From NCBI GenBank assembly GCA_002708935.1, contig PAPO01000002.1, positions 26,059 through 84,190 on the forward strand: a DNA stretch of 58,132 nucleotides, given 5' to 3'. Source of the stretch: Acidimicrobiaceae bacterium (GTDB lineage Bacteria > Actinomycetota > Acidimicrobiia > Acidimicrobiales > Poriferisodalaceae). The notes beneath the pieces are model-generated. The model saw only the letters and a list, made by a program, of their open reading frames with translations, was not told where the DNA came from and searched no databases. Numbering within the stretch: position 1 is the first letter of the stretch; each line of letters starts with the position of its first letter. Positions 8,054-15,976 of the stretch are shown here, piece by piece. Position numbers and translations under genes: made by a program.

Positions 8054-8190
8054 CGATCATCGTCCCACGAGGCGACCAGGTGATCTGCGGCACACAGCGG
8101 AATCCGCTGAGAGCTGCTGCCTCCCGGCCCTGACTCGATTCACGGGCCGCTGTTGCACAGGACCCGGTCGCCACGTGGAACGATGATGCG
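8054..8190 (-). ncRNA. ffs: Signal recognition particle RNA (4.5S type)
   Basis: On the minus strand this region contains the conserved SRP domain IV: GTCAGGGCCGGGAGGCAGCAG, with a GGGA tetraloop closed by CC/GG, and GTGTGCCG on the 3' side of the internal loop. The outer ends form a long helix: GGCGACC (8166-8172) with GGTCGCC (8071-8077), and CATCATCGTTCCACG with CGTGGGACGATGATC further out. The RNA binds Ffh and guides membrane-protein translation. The position between tRNA-Ser and dnaX agrees with the mycobacterial arrangement as I recall it. The exact ends are inferred from the helix; the 3' end probably comes from RNase P cutting of the adjoining tRNA. Confidence 0.88.
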
Positions 8191-8245
8191 CTCCTAGGCT
8201 ACTTGCCACTAAGCGAAGCGGCACGCAAGTAGCATCAGCGATTAG

Positions 8246-9967
8246 ATGGTGTATCAGTCTTTGTACCGACGTTTTCGGCCACAAACTTTTTCTGAGGTAA
8301 TCGGCCAAGATCATTTGGTTGCAGCTCTTCGCAATGCAGTGGTGGAAGAACGCGTTGGGCACGCTTATTTACTCAGTGGTCCGCGTGGGACAGGTAAGAC
8401 ATCAACAGCCCGAATTTTGGCTAAAGCCTTGAACTGTCTGAAGCCTCCAGGAGACGGAGAGCCGTGTGGGAATTGCGACAGCTGCGCAAACTTTGAATCA
8501 GGTACTTCAATGGATCTGGTTGAACTAGACGCCGCCTCACACCGGGGGCTTGAGGACGTTCGCCAGATTAATCGCGACGTGGCATTGGGAAATCCGGGAA
8601 AACGTAAAGTCTATGTTCTTGACGAAGTCCACATGCTCACACGCGAGGCCTCTAATGCTCTCCTGAAGACCTTGGAGGAACCGCCCGAGCACGTGATTTT
8701 TGTTCTGGCGACGACCGACCCGCAGAAAGTTTTGCCCACAATTCGCAGTAGGACACAGCATGTCGAACTGACACTGGTCCCCGCGGGACTTCTTCGTGAC
8801 CATGCCAAAGAAATAGCCGAACGAGCCGATTTGCAGATCGATTCGTCCGTCGTTGATTATGTCGTTGAACGGGGCGGCGGTTCGGTTCGAGACATGCTTT
8901 CAGCGCTAGACCAAGTCGTTACAGCGGGTGGTGTCCCCGAACATCGAGGTTCGGTTGATGCCCTCGTTGATGCGATCGTCGCGCAGGACCTTACGGAATC
9001 AATGACCGCTATTGCTGAAACCGTTGCCGCAGGTGTTGACCCCAAAGATCTGGCGTATCGAACGACACGAAAGCTGAGAGATATTTTTCTCGCGGGTGCA
9101 GGAATTAACTCCGGAGACTCGACACCTGAAGAGTTACCTGAACTTGCCGAAAAAGCTGGTCGAATAACCCGAGCAGTCAATGTCCGTGCACTGGAACTAT
9201 TAGGTCAGGCACTGGTCGATATGCGGCAGGCACCGGATCCGCGACTTGTTCTGGACTTAGCGTTGGTTCGGCTGTTCGCTGCGACAGCTGAGCCACAAGC
9301 ACCTCAAAAACCCGAACGTCCCGCGAGACCAACGCAAGACACAAGTAGCGGACCTGCAGCCCAGGCAAGAGCGGCATTAGCTTCGGCGCAAAGCTCGGAA
9401 GAATCGGAAACGCCGGCTGGTGATTCAGCCAGCGCCCCGGTTCCCCCGGTTCCCCCGGTGCCTCCACCCCCACCTCCACCAAGCAGCGATGACAATGTGG
9501 TCGACCCTCCAGAGCAGACGTTGCCTGAAAGTCAAACATCAGAGAAAGCCATCAAGGACTTGTCAATGGCACGAGTTGCAGAGATTTGGGAGCAACAAGC
9601 ACGTCCTGCGTTAAGCGGCCGAGCTGGTGCGTTGTTCAAAGCCGCGACGATCGTGGGTGTCTCAGAAGGACAGGTGCAGTTCGAGTTGCCGAACGAAATC
9701 CACCGAGAACGGTGTGAACCAATGAAAGACGAGATTGAAGCAGCACTCCGAAATGTGCTTGAGGCCCCGGTCCAAGTCAACCTCACAGCCGCAGGGGAGG
9801 AGAATCCTCGTGCAGATACCAAAGCAAATGTCGTCGCTGAGGAAGAAATCGTAGACCCGGCCGAATTTGAGGCGAGCGCTGACGCTGGTCCTTCAAGCGT
9901 TGACCGATTGTTAGATGCGTTTCCCGGTGCCGTAGCGTCTGACGATGAAGGTAATGGGCGAAGGTAA
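8246..9967 (+). CDS. dnaX: DNA polymerase III gamma/tau subunit
   Basis: The clamp-loader ATPase, 573 residues. Residues 1-220 are the AAA+ domain: YQSLYRRFRPQTFSEVIGQ, Walker A GPRGTGKTST, a four-Cys zinc module (C63-C79 region, CGNCDSC), DEVHML and the SRC-like TIRSRTQ. The clamp-loader domain III extends to about 350, followed by a flexible linker with a run of Pro (VPPVPPVPPPPPPP, about 395-410) and a C-terminal domain (WEQQARPALSGRAGALFKAA) as in tau forms. I see no slippery A-rich frameshift signal for a separate gamma form. It starts an operon with ybaB and recR. Confidence 0.95.
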   Translation: MVYQSLYRRFRPQTFSEVIGQDHLVAALRNAVVEERVGHAYLLSGPRGTGKTSTARILAKALNCLKPPGDGEPCGNCDSCANFESGTSMDLVELDAASHRGLEDVRQINRDVALGNPGKRKVYVLDEVHMLTREASNALLKTLEEPPEHVIFVLATTDPQKVLPTIRSRTQHVELTLVPAGLLRDHAKEIAERADLQIDSSVVDYVVERGGGSVRDMLSALDQVVTAGGVPEHRGSVDALVDAIVAQDLTESMTAIAETVAAGVDPKDLAYRTTRKLRDIFLAGAGINSGDSTPEELPELAEKAGRITRAVNVRALELLGQALVDMRQAPDPRLVLDLALVRLFAATAEPQAPQKPERPARPTQDTSSGPAAQARAALASAQSSEESETPAGDSASAPVPPVPPVPPPPPPPSSDDNVVDPPEQTLPESQTSEKAIKDLSMARVAEIWEQQARPALSGRAGALFKAATIVGVSEGQVQFELPNEIHRERCEPMKDEIEAALRNVLEAPVQVNLTAAGEENPRADTKANVVAEEEIVDPAEFEASADAGPSSVDRLLDAFPGAVASDDEGNGRR

Positions 9968-9974
9968 TTGACCG

Positions 9975-10295
9975 ATGAGTGAGACTTCACCTGGAGACCC
10001 GGTTCTCGCGCAAGCACAGGGTTTACAGCAACAGTTATTGGAACAGAGAAAAGAAATTTCGTCGACTGTGGTGGAAGGATCCGCTGGTGGTGGCGCAGTA
10101 ACGGTGTCAATGCAAGCTGACGGAACTGTCCTTGAGGTACACATTGATCCTGATGCTGTGGACAGTGATGAGATAACCATGCTTGAGGACCTAGTAGCAG
10201 CAGCCTTTCGTGATGGATTACGACGTTGCGGTAACGCGCAGGCAGCTGCGATGGCGAGGGTCGGTTCGATTGCTCTGCCGAATGACGGAGGTTAG
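9975..10295 (+). CDS. YbaB/EbfC family nucleoid-associated protein
   Basis: A 106-residue protein with the YbaB fold: an N-terminal helix rich in Gln and Leu (QAQGLQQQLLEQRKEI), the central strands with Gly-Gly (EGSAGGGAVTVSMQADG), and VLEVHIDPDAVD followed by a C-terminal helix with DLVAAAFRDGLRR. YbaB proteins dimerise and bind DNA. The gene sits seven bases after dnaX and six before recR, the common dnaX-ybaB-recR order, so it is co-transcribed with replication and repair genes. The C-terminus lacks the usual long Met-rich tail seen in some family members. Confidence 0.9.
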   Translation: MSETSPGDPVLAQAQGLQQQLLEQRKEISSTVVEGSAGGGAVTVSMQADGTVLEVHIDPDAVDSDEITMLEDLVAAAFRDGLRRCGNAQAAAMARVGSIALPNDGG

Positions 10296-10301
10296 AGAGG
10301 C

Positions 10302-10898
10302 GTGTATGACGGCCCAGTGCAAGATCTAATCGATGAACTCGGTCGACTGCCGGGGATCGGTCCGAAATCTGCTCAGAGAATTGCGTTTTATTTACTTAAG
10401 TTGCCTAAGGGTGACGCCCAGCAGCTGGCGACGGCAATCGTCGAAGTCAAGGAAAGAATCGGCTTCTGCGAAAGATGCTGGAATATTTCAGAAGGCGCGC
10501 TTTGCTCAACATGCGAAGACCCTCAACGCCAAACAGGTTCTCTTTGCGTCGTGGAAGAACCTAAGGATGTCGTGGCTCTTGAACGGGCAGGGTTTCGCGG
10601 CCGCTATCACGTTTTGCAGGGCGCCTTGAACCCGATGGAGGGAGTCGGTCCTGAGCAGCTCCGTATTCGTGAATTGATGTCTCGGATCAGCGACGAGAGC
10701 GTGACTGAATTGATTTTGTGTACCAACCCCAATATTGAGGGTGAAGCAACCGCCATGTACCTGGCTCGCCAGCTGCAACCGCTGGGTGTCAAGGTGACGA
10801 GAATTGCTAGTGGTTTGCCTGTTGGTGGTGACTTGGAATATGCCGACGAGCTGACCTTGGGTCGCGCCTTAGAAGGTCGTCGGGAACTACAAACCTAA
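10302..10898 (+). CDS. recR: Recombination mediator protein RecR
   Basis: A 198-residue RecR, the expected length. An N-terminal helix-hairpin-helix ([24 protein letters not shown]) binds DNA, a zinc finger CERCWN...CSTC lies near residues 54-70, and a Toprim domain follows ([14 protein letters not shown]). A Walker-B-like segment ([14 protein letters not shown]) and the C-terminal [20 protein letters not shown] complete it. RecR works with RecO and RecF to load RecA on gapped DNA. GTG start at 10302, preceded by GGAGG at 10287-10291. The 180 bases after it, up to the convergent thiolase, hold no gene I can support; a small hairpin (ACGTG/CACGT, near 10950) is not followed by T. Confidence 0.95.
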   Translation: MYDGPVQDLIDELGRLPGIGPKSAQRIAFYLLKLPKGDAQQLATAIVEVKERIGFCERCWNISEGALCSTCEDPQRQTGSLCVVEEPKDVVALERAGFRGRYHVLQGALNPMEGVGPEQLRIRELMSRISDESVTELILCTNPNIEGEATAMYLARQLQPLGVKVTRIASGLPVGGDLEYADELTLGRALEGRRELQT

Positions 10899-11078
10899 GT
10901 TCTGGTCGATGGTGGGAGGGCGGATGCCGGAGCGGGAAGCAAATCCGATCAACGTGTTGCGGGCACGTCATTATCGAACCGAATAGCCTCCAACTCCGAC
11001 ATCCGTAAGAGCGGGACTCATTGCAATTATGTTACAAAAATTTCAGCAGTATTACAACTAGCTTTTGAACCGGCAGGT

Positions 11079-12254
11079 TTATGCGACCTCAATCACTAAG
11101 GCGTCGCCCTGGCCGCCACCTCCACAAAGAGCCGCAGCGCCATACCCTCCGCCGCGTCGGCGTAACTCAGACATCAATGTGAGGGCAAGGCGACTTCCCG
11201 ACATACCGATTGGATGACCGAGAGCGACGGCACCACCGTTGACGTTGACTATGTCGTCACTTACTCCGAGATCTTCAGTAGCCGCCAGGCCTACCGCGGC
11301 GAAAGCCTCATTCAGTTCGAAAAGAGATATATCTGAGACATCTAACTCGGTCTTAGAGAGCGCTTGACGGATTGCTCTAGACGGTTGAGTGAGAAGTGAG
11401 GTGCCTGGCCCCGAGACCATCCCATAGCTGACAACCCGGGCCGAAATCTCAAGACCAAGTTCCTCAGCTTTTCCTGCTGACATCATGACCAGCGCACAGC
11501 CACCATCAGAGATCTGTGAAGCATTACCTGCAGTTACGGACCCATCGGTTGCGAAAGCGGCACGCAACTTGGCGAGACTTTCTGCAGTCGTCCCCGGCCG
11601 CACGCCTTCATCGGTGTCAACGATCAACGGGTCACCACCTCGTTGGGCTACAGAAACAGGTGAGATTTCCGTCTCGAAGCGACCATCCTTCTGAGCGGCG
11701 GCAGCTCTTTCGTGTGATTGAGCGGAGAACTCGTCCATAGCGGTCCGACTTATCTGAGCAGCGTCTCTTTCGGTGCCATCTCCCATATGGCCATCATCGA
11801 AAGCACACCACAAGCCGTCATGGATCATCGCGTCACGCACCTCACCGTGCCCCATTTGTAAACCATTCCGACCGTCAGCAAGCAAATAAGGAGCATTGGT
11901 CATTGACTCCATTCCTCCGGCCACAACCACCTCTGCATCGCCCGAAGAAATCATTTGATCGGCTAGATAGACAGCATTCAGCCCAGACAGGCAAACCTTG
12001 TTGATCGTGATAGCTGGAACATCCATCGGTATTCCCGCGCCTACCGCAGCCTGCCTGGCGGTTATCTGACCCTGGCCGGCCTGAAGAACCTGGCCCATCA
12101 CCACATGATCGACCTGATCACCTGTAATTCCTGAACGTTCTAGAGCAGCAGAAACTGCATGGGAACCCAATTCAGCGCCGGTGAAGCTAGCCAACCCTCC
12201 ATTGAAACGACCAATAGGTGTGCGTGCTCCTGAAACGATTACTGAGCCGGGCAT
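11079..12254 (-). CDS. Acetyl-CoA C-acetyltransferase (thiolase)
   Basis: A 391-residue thiolase II. The nucleophilic Cys88 is in INKVCLSGLNAVY, the second catalytic set is NGGAVALGHPIGMSGSR (His) and ALCGGGGQGDA (Cys near 380). The length and N-terminus (VSGARTPIGRFNGGLASF) match biosynthetic acetoacetyl-CoA thiolases. Good Shine-Dalgarno GAAGAGG ahead of the ATG at 12254. It is divergent from ccr, with 135 bases between the start codons, so I infer a role in condensing two acetyl-CoA as the first step of the ethylmalonyl-CoA route. A degradative role in fatty acid oxidation cannot be excluded. Confidence 0.9.
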   Translation of the reverse strand: MPGSVIVSGARTPIGRFNGGLASFTGAELGSHAVSAALERSGITGDQVDHVVMGQVLQAGQGQITARQAAVGAGIPMDVPAITINKVCLSGLNAVYLADQMISSGDAEVVVAGGMESMTNAPYLLADGRNGLQMGHGEVRDAMIHDGLWCAFDDGHMGDGTERDAAQISRTAMDEFSAQSHERAAAAQKDGRFETEISPVSVAQRGGDPLIVDTDEGVRPGTTAESLAKLRAAFATDGSVTAGNASQISDGGCALVMMSAGKAEELGLEISARVVSYGMVSGPGTSLLTQPSRAIRQALSKTELDVSDISLFELNEAFAAVGLAATEDLGVSDDIVNVNGGAVALGHPIGMSGSRLALTLMSELRRRGGGYGAAALCGGGGQGDALVIEVA

Positions 12255-12389
12255 GAGTTACCTCTTCTCCAGAGTTTTAGACTTCTGATTTTAATTGTAG
12301 ATTTCGTGCACCGTCGGTGCTTGAGTCAATCAAACGCCTCGGCCGTCGGTGCGCCATCCCCTTCAATACTGGAGAGTGACTTGTCACCC

Positions 12390-13754
12390 ATGCAGCACAT
12401 CCTTGAGGCCATTCAGGCCGATGCGTCTAGCGATGAAATTGCGGCCCTTGAAATCCCCGACACCTATAGAGCCGCCTACGTCACTCGCGACGAACAAAAC
12501 ATGTTCGAAGGCCGACAATCTTCGGAAAAAGATCCAAGGGAATCGATACACATCGATGAAGTAGCAACCCCCGAACTTGCGCCCGATGAGGTGTACCTAG
12601 CTGTTATGGCCAGTTCGATCAACTTCAACACTGTGTGGACTTCAATATTTGAGCCCTTGCCGACCTTTGGGTTTCTAGATCGTCTCGGCCGCGAGAGTAG
12701 TTGGGGAGCCCGGCATGCTCTTGACCATCATGTAATTGGATCCGATGCATCCGGTGTGGTCCTAAGAGTCGGTTCAGCAGTGCGTAACTGGAAACCAGGA
12801 GATCGCGTTGCAGTTCATTGCAACTATGTGGATGATCAAGACCCGGCAGCCCATGAAGATTCCATGCTTGCCTCCAATCAACGGATATGGGGCTTTGAGA
12901 GCAATTTTGGTGGACTAGCTGACATGTCCATCGTCAAAGCAAATCAACTTATGCCGAAGCCGGCACACCTCACATGGGAAGAATCTGCTGTCAACGCCCT
13001 GTGCGCGTCCACTTCATATCGGATGCTAGTTGGAGATAACGCAGCCAGAATGAAGCAAGGTGACAACGTCTTGATCTGGGGTGCCTCAGGCGGACTTGGC
13101 GGGTACGCATGTCAGCTGGTGATCAATGGTGGGGGTACTCCCGTCGGTGTTGTCAGTTCGTCAGACAAAGTGGAATTGCTCCACGAACTAGGTGTTGAGC
13201 ATGTGATCGACCGAAACGAAGAGGATTACCGATTCTGGTCAGATGACCATACGCAAGACGAAGGGGAGTGGCGCCGCTTAGGGAAAAAGGTACGCGGTTT
13301 TATCGGCGATGACCCCGACATCGTGTTCGAGCATCCCGGCCGTTCGACGATGGGTGCTTCAGTATTTGTTACGAAGCGCGGAGGCAAAATAGTTACATGC
13401 GCGGCAACTACCGGCTACATGATCGAATATGACAACCGCCATCTCTGGATGCGTCTCAAGCAAATCGTGTCGAGCCACTTCGCGAACTACTCCGAGGCTT
13501 GGGAAATGAACCGACTGCTCGACCAGGGGCGAATCCAACCGATTCTTTCAAAGACGTTCACGTTGGCTGATACGGGAGAAGCTGCATTCCAGGTTCACCA
13601 CAACCAGCACGAAGGAAAGTTGGGGGTTTTGTGTTTAGCCCCAGAAGCAGGGATGGGAATAACTGATCCCGAGAAGCGTGAAGTGATCGGAGAAGACAAA
13701 ATAACGTTGTTCCAACGACACGCTCAATCTCTTGAACAAACACCAGGGAGCTGA
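12390..13754 (+). CDS. ccr: Crotonyl-CoA carboxylase/reductase
   Basis: An MDR-family enzyme that reductively carboxylates crotonyl-CoA with NADPH and CO2 to ethylmalonyl-CoA. The protein is 454 residues from the ATG at 12390; a TTG at 12381, four bases after GGAGAG (12371-12376), is equally possible. Family-specific stretches are very clear: MFEGRQSSEKDPRESIHIDEV-type N-terminus, SINFNTVWTSIFEPLPTFGFL, HVIGSDASGVVLR, RIWGFESNFGGLAD, nucleotide-binding IWGASGGLGGYA, FEHPGRSTMGASVFV and SHFANYSEAWEMNRL. These distinguish Ccr from ordinary enoyl reductases. Translation is coupled to the epimerase through an ATGA overlap. Confidence 0.95.
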   Translation: MQHILEAIQADASSDEIAALEIPDTYRAAYVTRDEQNMFEGRQSSEKDPRESIHIDEVATPELAPDEVYLAVMASSINFNTVWTSIFEPLPTFGFLDRLGRESSWGARHALDHHVIGSDASGVVLRVGSAVRNWKPGDRVAVHCNYVDDQDPAAHEDSMLASNQRIWGFESNFGGLADMSIVKANQLMPKPAHLTWEESAVNALCASTSYRMLVGDNAARMKQGDNVLIWGASGGLGGYACQLVINGGGTPVGVVSSSDKVELLHELGVEHVIDRNEEDYRFWSDDHTQDEGEWRRLGKKVRGFIGDDPDIVFEHPGRSTMGASVFVTKRGGKIVTCAATTGYMIEYDNRHLWMRLKQIVSSHFANYSEAWEMNRLLDQGRIQPILSKTFTLADTGEAAFQVHHNQHEGKLGVLCLAPEAGMGITDPEKREVIGEDKITLFQRHAQSLEQTPGS

Positions 13755-14158
13755 TGATGATTCTTACCGAAATCGACCATGTAGCGATCGCCGTCCACGA
13801 TTTAGAGGCAGCTATCGCCTATTACGAAGAAGCTTTCGGTGCAGAAGTCCATCACAGGGAGATAGTGGAAAGTGACGGCGTCGAAGAAGCATTAGTGAAG
13901 GTCGCCGATAGTTACATTCAACTAACCACGGCTACTCGCCCGGACTCTCCGATCGCAAAGTATCTGGAGAAGAGAGGCGAAGGACTCCACCACATTGGTT
14001 ATCGGGTTGATGATTGTCAGGCTGCGCTCGAAGCGATGGTTGCTGCGGGTGCAACCCCCATCGATCAAAGTCCCCGCCCCGGCTCTCGAGGCACAACAGT
14101 CGCTTTTATGCACCCCAAAGGCAGCTTTGGAACATTGATTGAACTGGTCCAGGAATAG
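13754..14158 (+). CDS. Methylmalonyl/ethylmalonyl-CoA epimerase
   Basis: A 134-residue glyoxalase-fold (VOC) protein of the epimerase family, interconverting the 2R and 2S forms of methylmalonyl-CoA or ethylmalonyl-CoA. Metal and catalytic positions are recognisable: IDHVAIAVHDLEAAIAYYEEAFG (His), YIQLTTATRPDS, GEGLHHIGYRVDD (His) and GSFGTLIELVQE (Glu). It overlaps the ccr stop by one base (ATGA), with AGGGAG just upstream. Together with ccr and the distant mutase at 39705-41663 it would supply the correct stereoisomer in the ethylmalonyl-CoA pathway; it may also serve propionyl-CoA metabolism. Confidence 0.9.
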   Translation: MMILTEIDHVAIAVHDLEAAIAYYEEAFGAEVHHREIVESDGVEEALVKVADSYIQLTTATRPDSPIAKYLEKRGEGLHHIGYRVDDCQAALEAMVAAGATPIDQSPRPGSRGTTVAFMHPKGSFGTLIELVQE

Positions 14159-14181
14159 AACTGCATTCGGGTTCGCGCTAA

Positions 14182-14799
14182 ATGACTGATCATCTCGGCG
14201 AAGAAGTTGGGGTTGGTCCGCACCGGCAACCATGGCCCGAAGGAGATCAATACGACCCAGAACTGTTGCGCGATGGCGATCGACGTAACGTCCTAGATAA
14301 ATACCGCTACTGGCGTCGAGAAGCGATCGTCGCCGACCTTGATTTGCGCCGTCATCCGTTCCATGTCGCGATTGAAAACTGGCAGCATGATTTGAACATC
14401 GGAACGGTTGTACGAAATGCGAACGCGTTTTTAGCTGAAGCCGTTCATATTGTTGGAGAACGAAAGTGGAATAGGCGCGGTGCAATGGTTACTGACCGTT
14501 ATCAGCATCTAGAACACCACCCCACTGTCGAAGAGTTTGTTGGCGCGATGGCCGCTAATGAACTCGCTGTGGTTGGCATTGACAACCTTCCAGGAGCTCA
14601 ACCGATCGAAACAACAGCCTTGCCTCGCAGTTGCGTGTTGGTGTTCGGACAAGAAGGTCCAGGTCTGTCTCCTCTTGTGCGTGAAATGGCTGATTTGGTG
14701 TTGTCAATTACTCAGTTCGGCTCGACGCGGTCTATCAACGCAGGAGTCGCATCAGGGATAGCGATGCATACATGGATTCGCCAACACGCATCCATCTAA
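14182..14799 (+). CDS. TrmH/SpoU family RNA 2'-O-methyltransferase
   Basis: A 205-residue SPOUT methyltransferase. After a non-conserved N-terminal 55 residues come the signature motifs: IENWQHDLNIGTVVRNANAF (motif 1, with N and R), VLVFGQEGPGLSP (motif 2) and the knotted motif 3 STRSINAGVASGIAMHTW. Members methylate the 2'-O of ribose in tRNA or rRNA; the exact target is not evident, though the compact size without an L30-like N-domain is nearer TrmH or TrmL than RlmB. It follows the epimerase by 23 bases and may be co-transcribed, but there is no functional link visible. Confidence 0.88.
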   Translation: MTDHLGEEVGVGPHRQPWPEGDQYDPELLRDGDRRNVLDKYRYWRREAIVADLDLRRHPFHVAIENWQHDLNIGTVVRNANAFLAEAVHIVGERKWNRRGAMVTDRYQHLEHHPTVEEFVGAMAANELAVVGIDNLPGAQPIETTALPRSCVLVFGQEGPGLSPLVREMADLVLSITQFGSTRSINAGVASGIAMHTWIRQHASI

Positions 14800-14887
14800 C
14801 GAAAGTTCAGATTCGTCCTCAGGAGCCTCCAAAACGGCACTAGGGTCGTGACCGGTCATCCTCTTGGGAGGGGATGGGACCTCAACA

Positions 14888-15916
14888 ATGAAGGATGTGA
14901 ATATGGCTCCGATGTGGCGACGTCTCCTCGCCCTACTGATGGTCTTCGGACTTGTTGCTGCTGCTTGCGGCAGTGACGGTGATGGGGGAGAAGTTTCTGG
15001 TGGATACAAGATCGGTTTAGTGACCGATACAGGCAAGGTTGACGACAAAAGCTTCAATCAGTCGGCATGGGAAGGTGCCCAAGATGGCGCTGGAAATGTT
15101 CTTGGTGCGACTGCTAGCTATATCGAAACTGAAGAATCAAAAGATTACGCAAACAACATCCAGCTTTTTGTGGATGATGGAGCGAAAATCATTGTGACCG
15201 TCGGTTTCGGTTTGGGTGAAGCAACTATTGAGGCTGCTCAAGCTAATCCAGACGTGATGTTTATTGGTGTCGACCAATGGCAGAACGAAGCGCTTCCAAA
15301 CCTTGCAGGTTTGATGTTCCCTGAGGCCAAGGCTGGCTTTATGGCTGGAGCGTTGGCCGGTATGTTGACTGAAACAAACATTGTTGGTGCGGTTCTCGGT
15401 ACTGACCTCGTTCCACCTGTTGTCTTCTTTAAGGAAGGCTGGGAGAACGGTGCTCGATACACCAACCCGAATGTAGAAACCATCTCGACATATCACCCAG
15501 GCGGTTTGGATGTCGCCTTCGGTGATCCGGAATGGGGAGCAACAACTGCTCGCCAGGCCCTCGACCAGGGTGCCGACATTATCTTCGGCGCAGGTGGAGC
15601 AACTGGTAACGGAGCCTTGATTGAGGTGGCCGGTGAAGCCGGCGCCCTCTGTGTGGGTGTGGACTCAGATCAATGGTTCACAGTGCCTGAGGCGCATCCT
15701 TGCTTGGTGACTAGTGCGATGAAGCTCATCGATGTTGGGGTGGCTGAACTGATTGCTCAGGCCCACGCAGGAACCATGGAGGGCGGCAATTACTTCGGTG
15801 AAGTAGGTCTTGCCCCACACCATGATTTCGACAGCATGGTGACTGACGAGATGCGAGACACCCTTGCGGCGGTCATGGCAGGATTGGACGACGGGTCCAT
15901 AAATCCCATGCCTTAA
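14888..15916 (+). CDS. BMP family substrate-binding lipoprotein (nucleoside ABC importer)
   Basis: About 342 residues with a lipoprotein signal: basic WRR, hydrophobic core LLALLMVFG and lipobox LVAAAC, so it is anchored outside the membrane. The mature part is a basic membrane protein (BMP)/PnrA-type binding protein: GLVTDTGKVDDKSFNQSAWEG, VTVGFGLGEATIEAA, FGAGGATGNGALIE and VGVDSDQW. Characterised members bind purine or pyrimidine nucleosides. Start taken at ATG 14888; the in-frame ATG at 14903, preceded by AAGGA, is a good alternative. First gene of an importer with two permeases and an ATPase; the order is typical of nucleoside systems. A strong hairpin separates it from the permeases. 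Confidence 0.9.
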   Translation: MKDVNMAPMWRRLLALLMVFGLVAAACGSDGDGGEVSGGYKIGLVTDTGKVDDKSFNQSAWEGAQDGAGNVLGATASYIETEESKDYANNIQLFVDDGAKIIVTVGFGLGEATIEAAQANPDVMFIGVDQWQNEALPNLAGLMFPEAKAGFMAGALAGMLTETNIVGAVLGTDLVPPVVFFKEGWENGARYTNPNVETISTYHPGGLDVAFGDPEWGATTARQALDQGADIIFGAGGATGNGALIEVAGEAGALCVGVDSDQWFTVPEAHPCLVTSAMKLIDVGVAELIAQAHAGTMEGGNYFGEVGLAPHHDFDSMVTDEMRDTLAAVMAGLDDGSINPMP

Positions 15917-15935
15917 GCGAAATATCGGCTTGAAT

Positions 15936-15966
15936 GGGGGCATCGCTCAAATTGAGTGGTGCCCCC
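15936..15966 (+). promoter_or_regulatory. Long intercistronic hairpin between binding-protein and permease genes
   Basis: The 31 bases form a near-perfect palindrome. GGGGGCATC (15936-15944) pairs with GGTGCCCCC (15958-15966) with one G-U pair, and inside it CTCAA (15946-15950) pairs with TTGAG (15952-15956). No T-run follows, so it is not a classical terminator. In importer operons such a hairpin usually protects the upstream mRNA from 3' exonucleases and lets the binding protein be made in excess; that role here is inferred. Confidence 0.65.
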
Positions 15967-15976
15967 GAGTCGCGTC

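Noticed and set aside
10899-11078. Possible tRNA-Sec or regulatory RNA after recR
   Set aside because: No acceptor or T-arm pairing and no TCA anticodon loop could be built; the small ACGTG/CACGT hairpin has no T-run.
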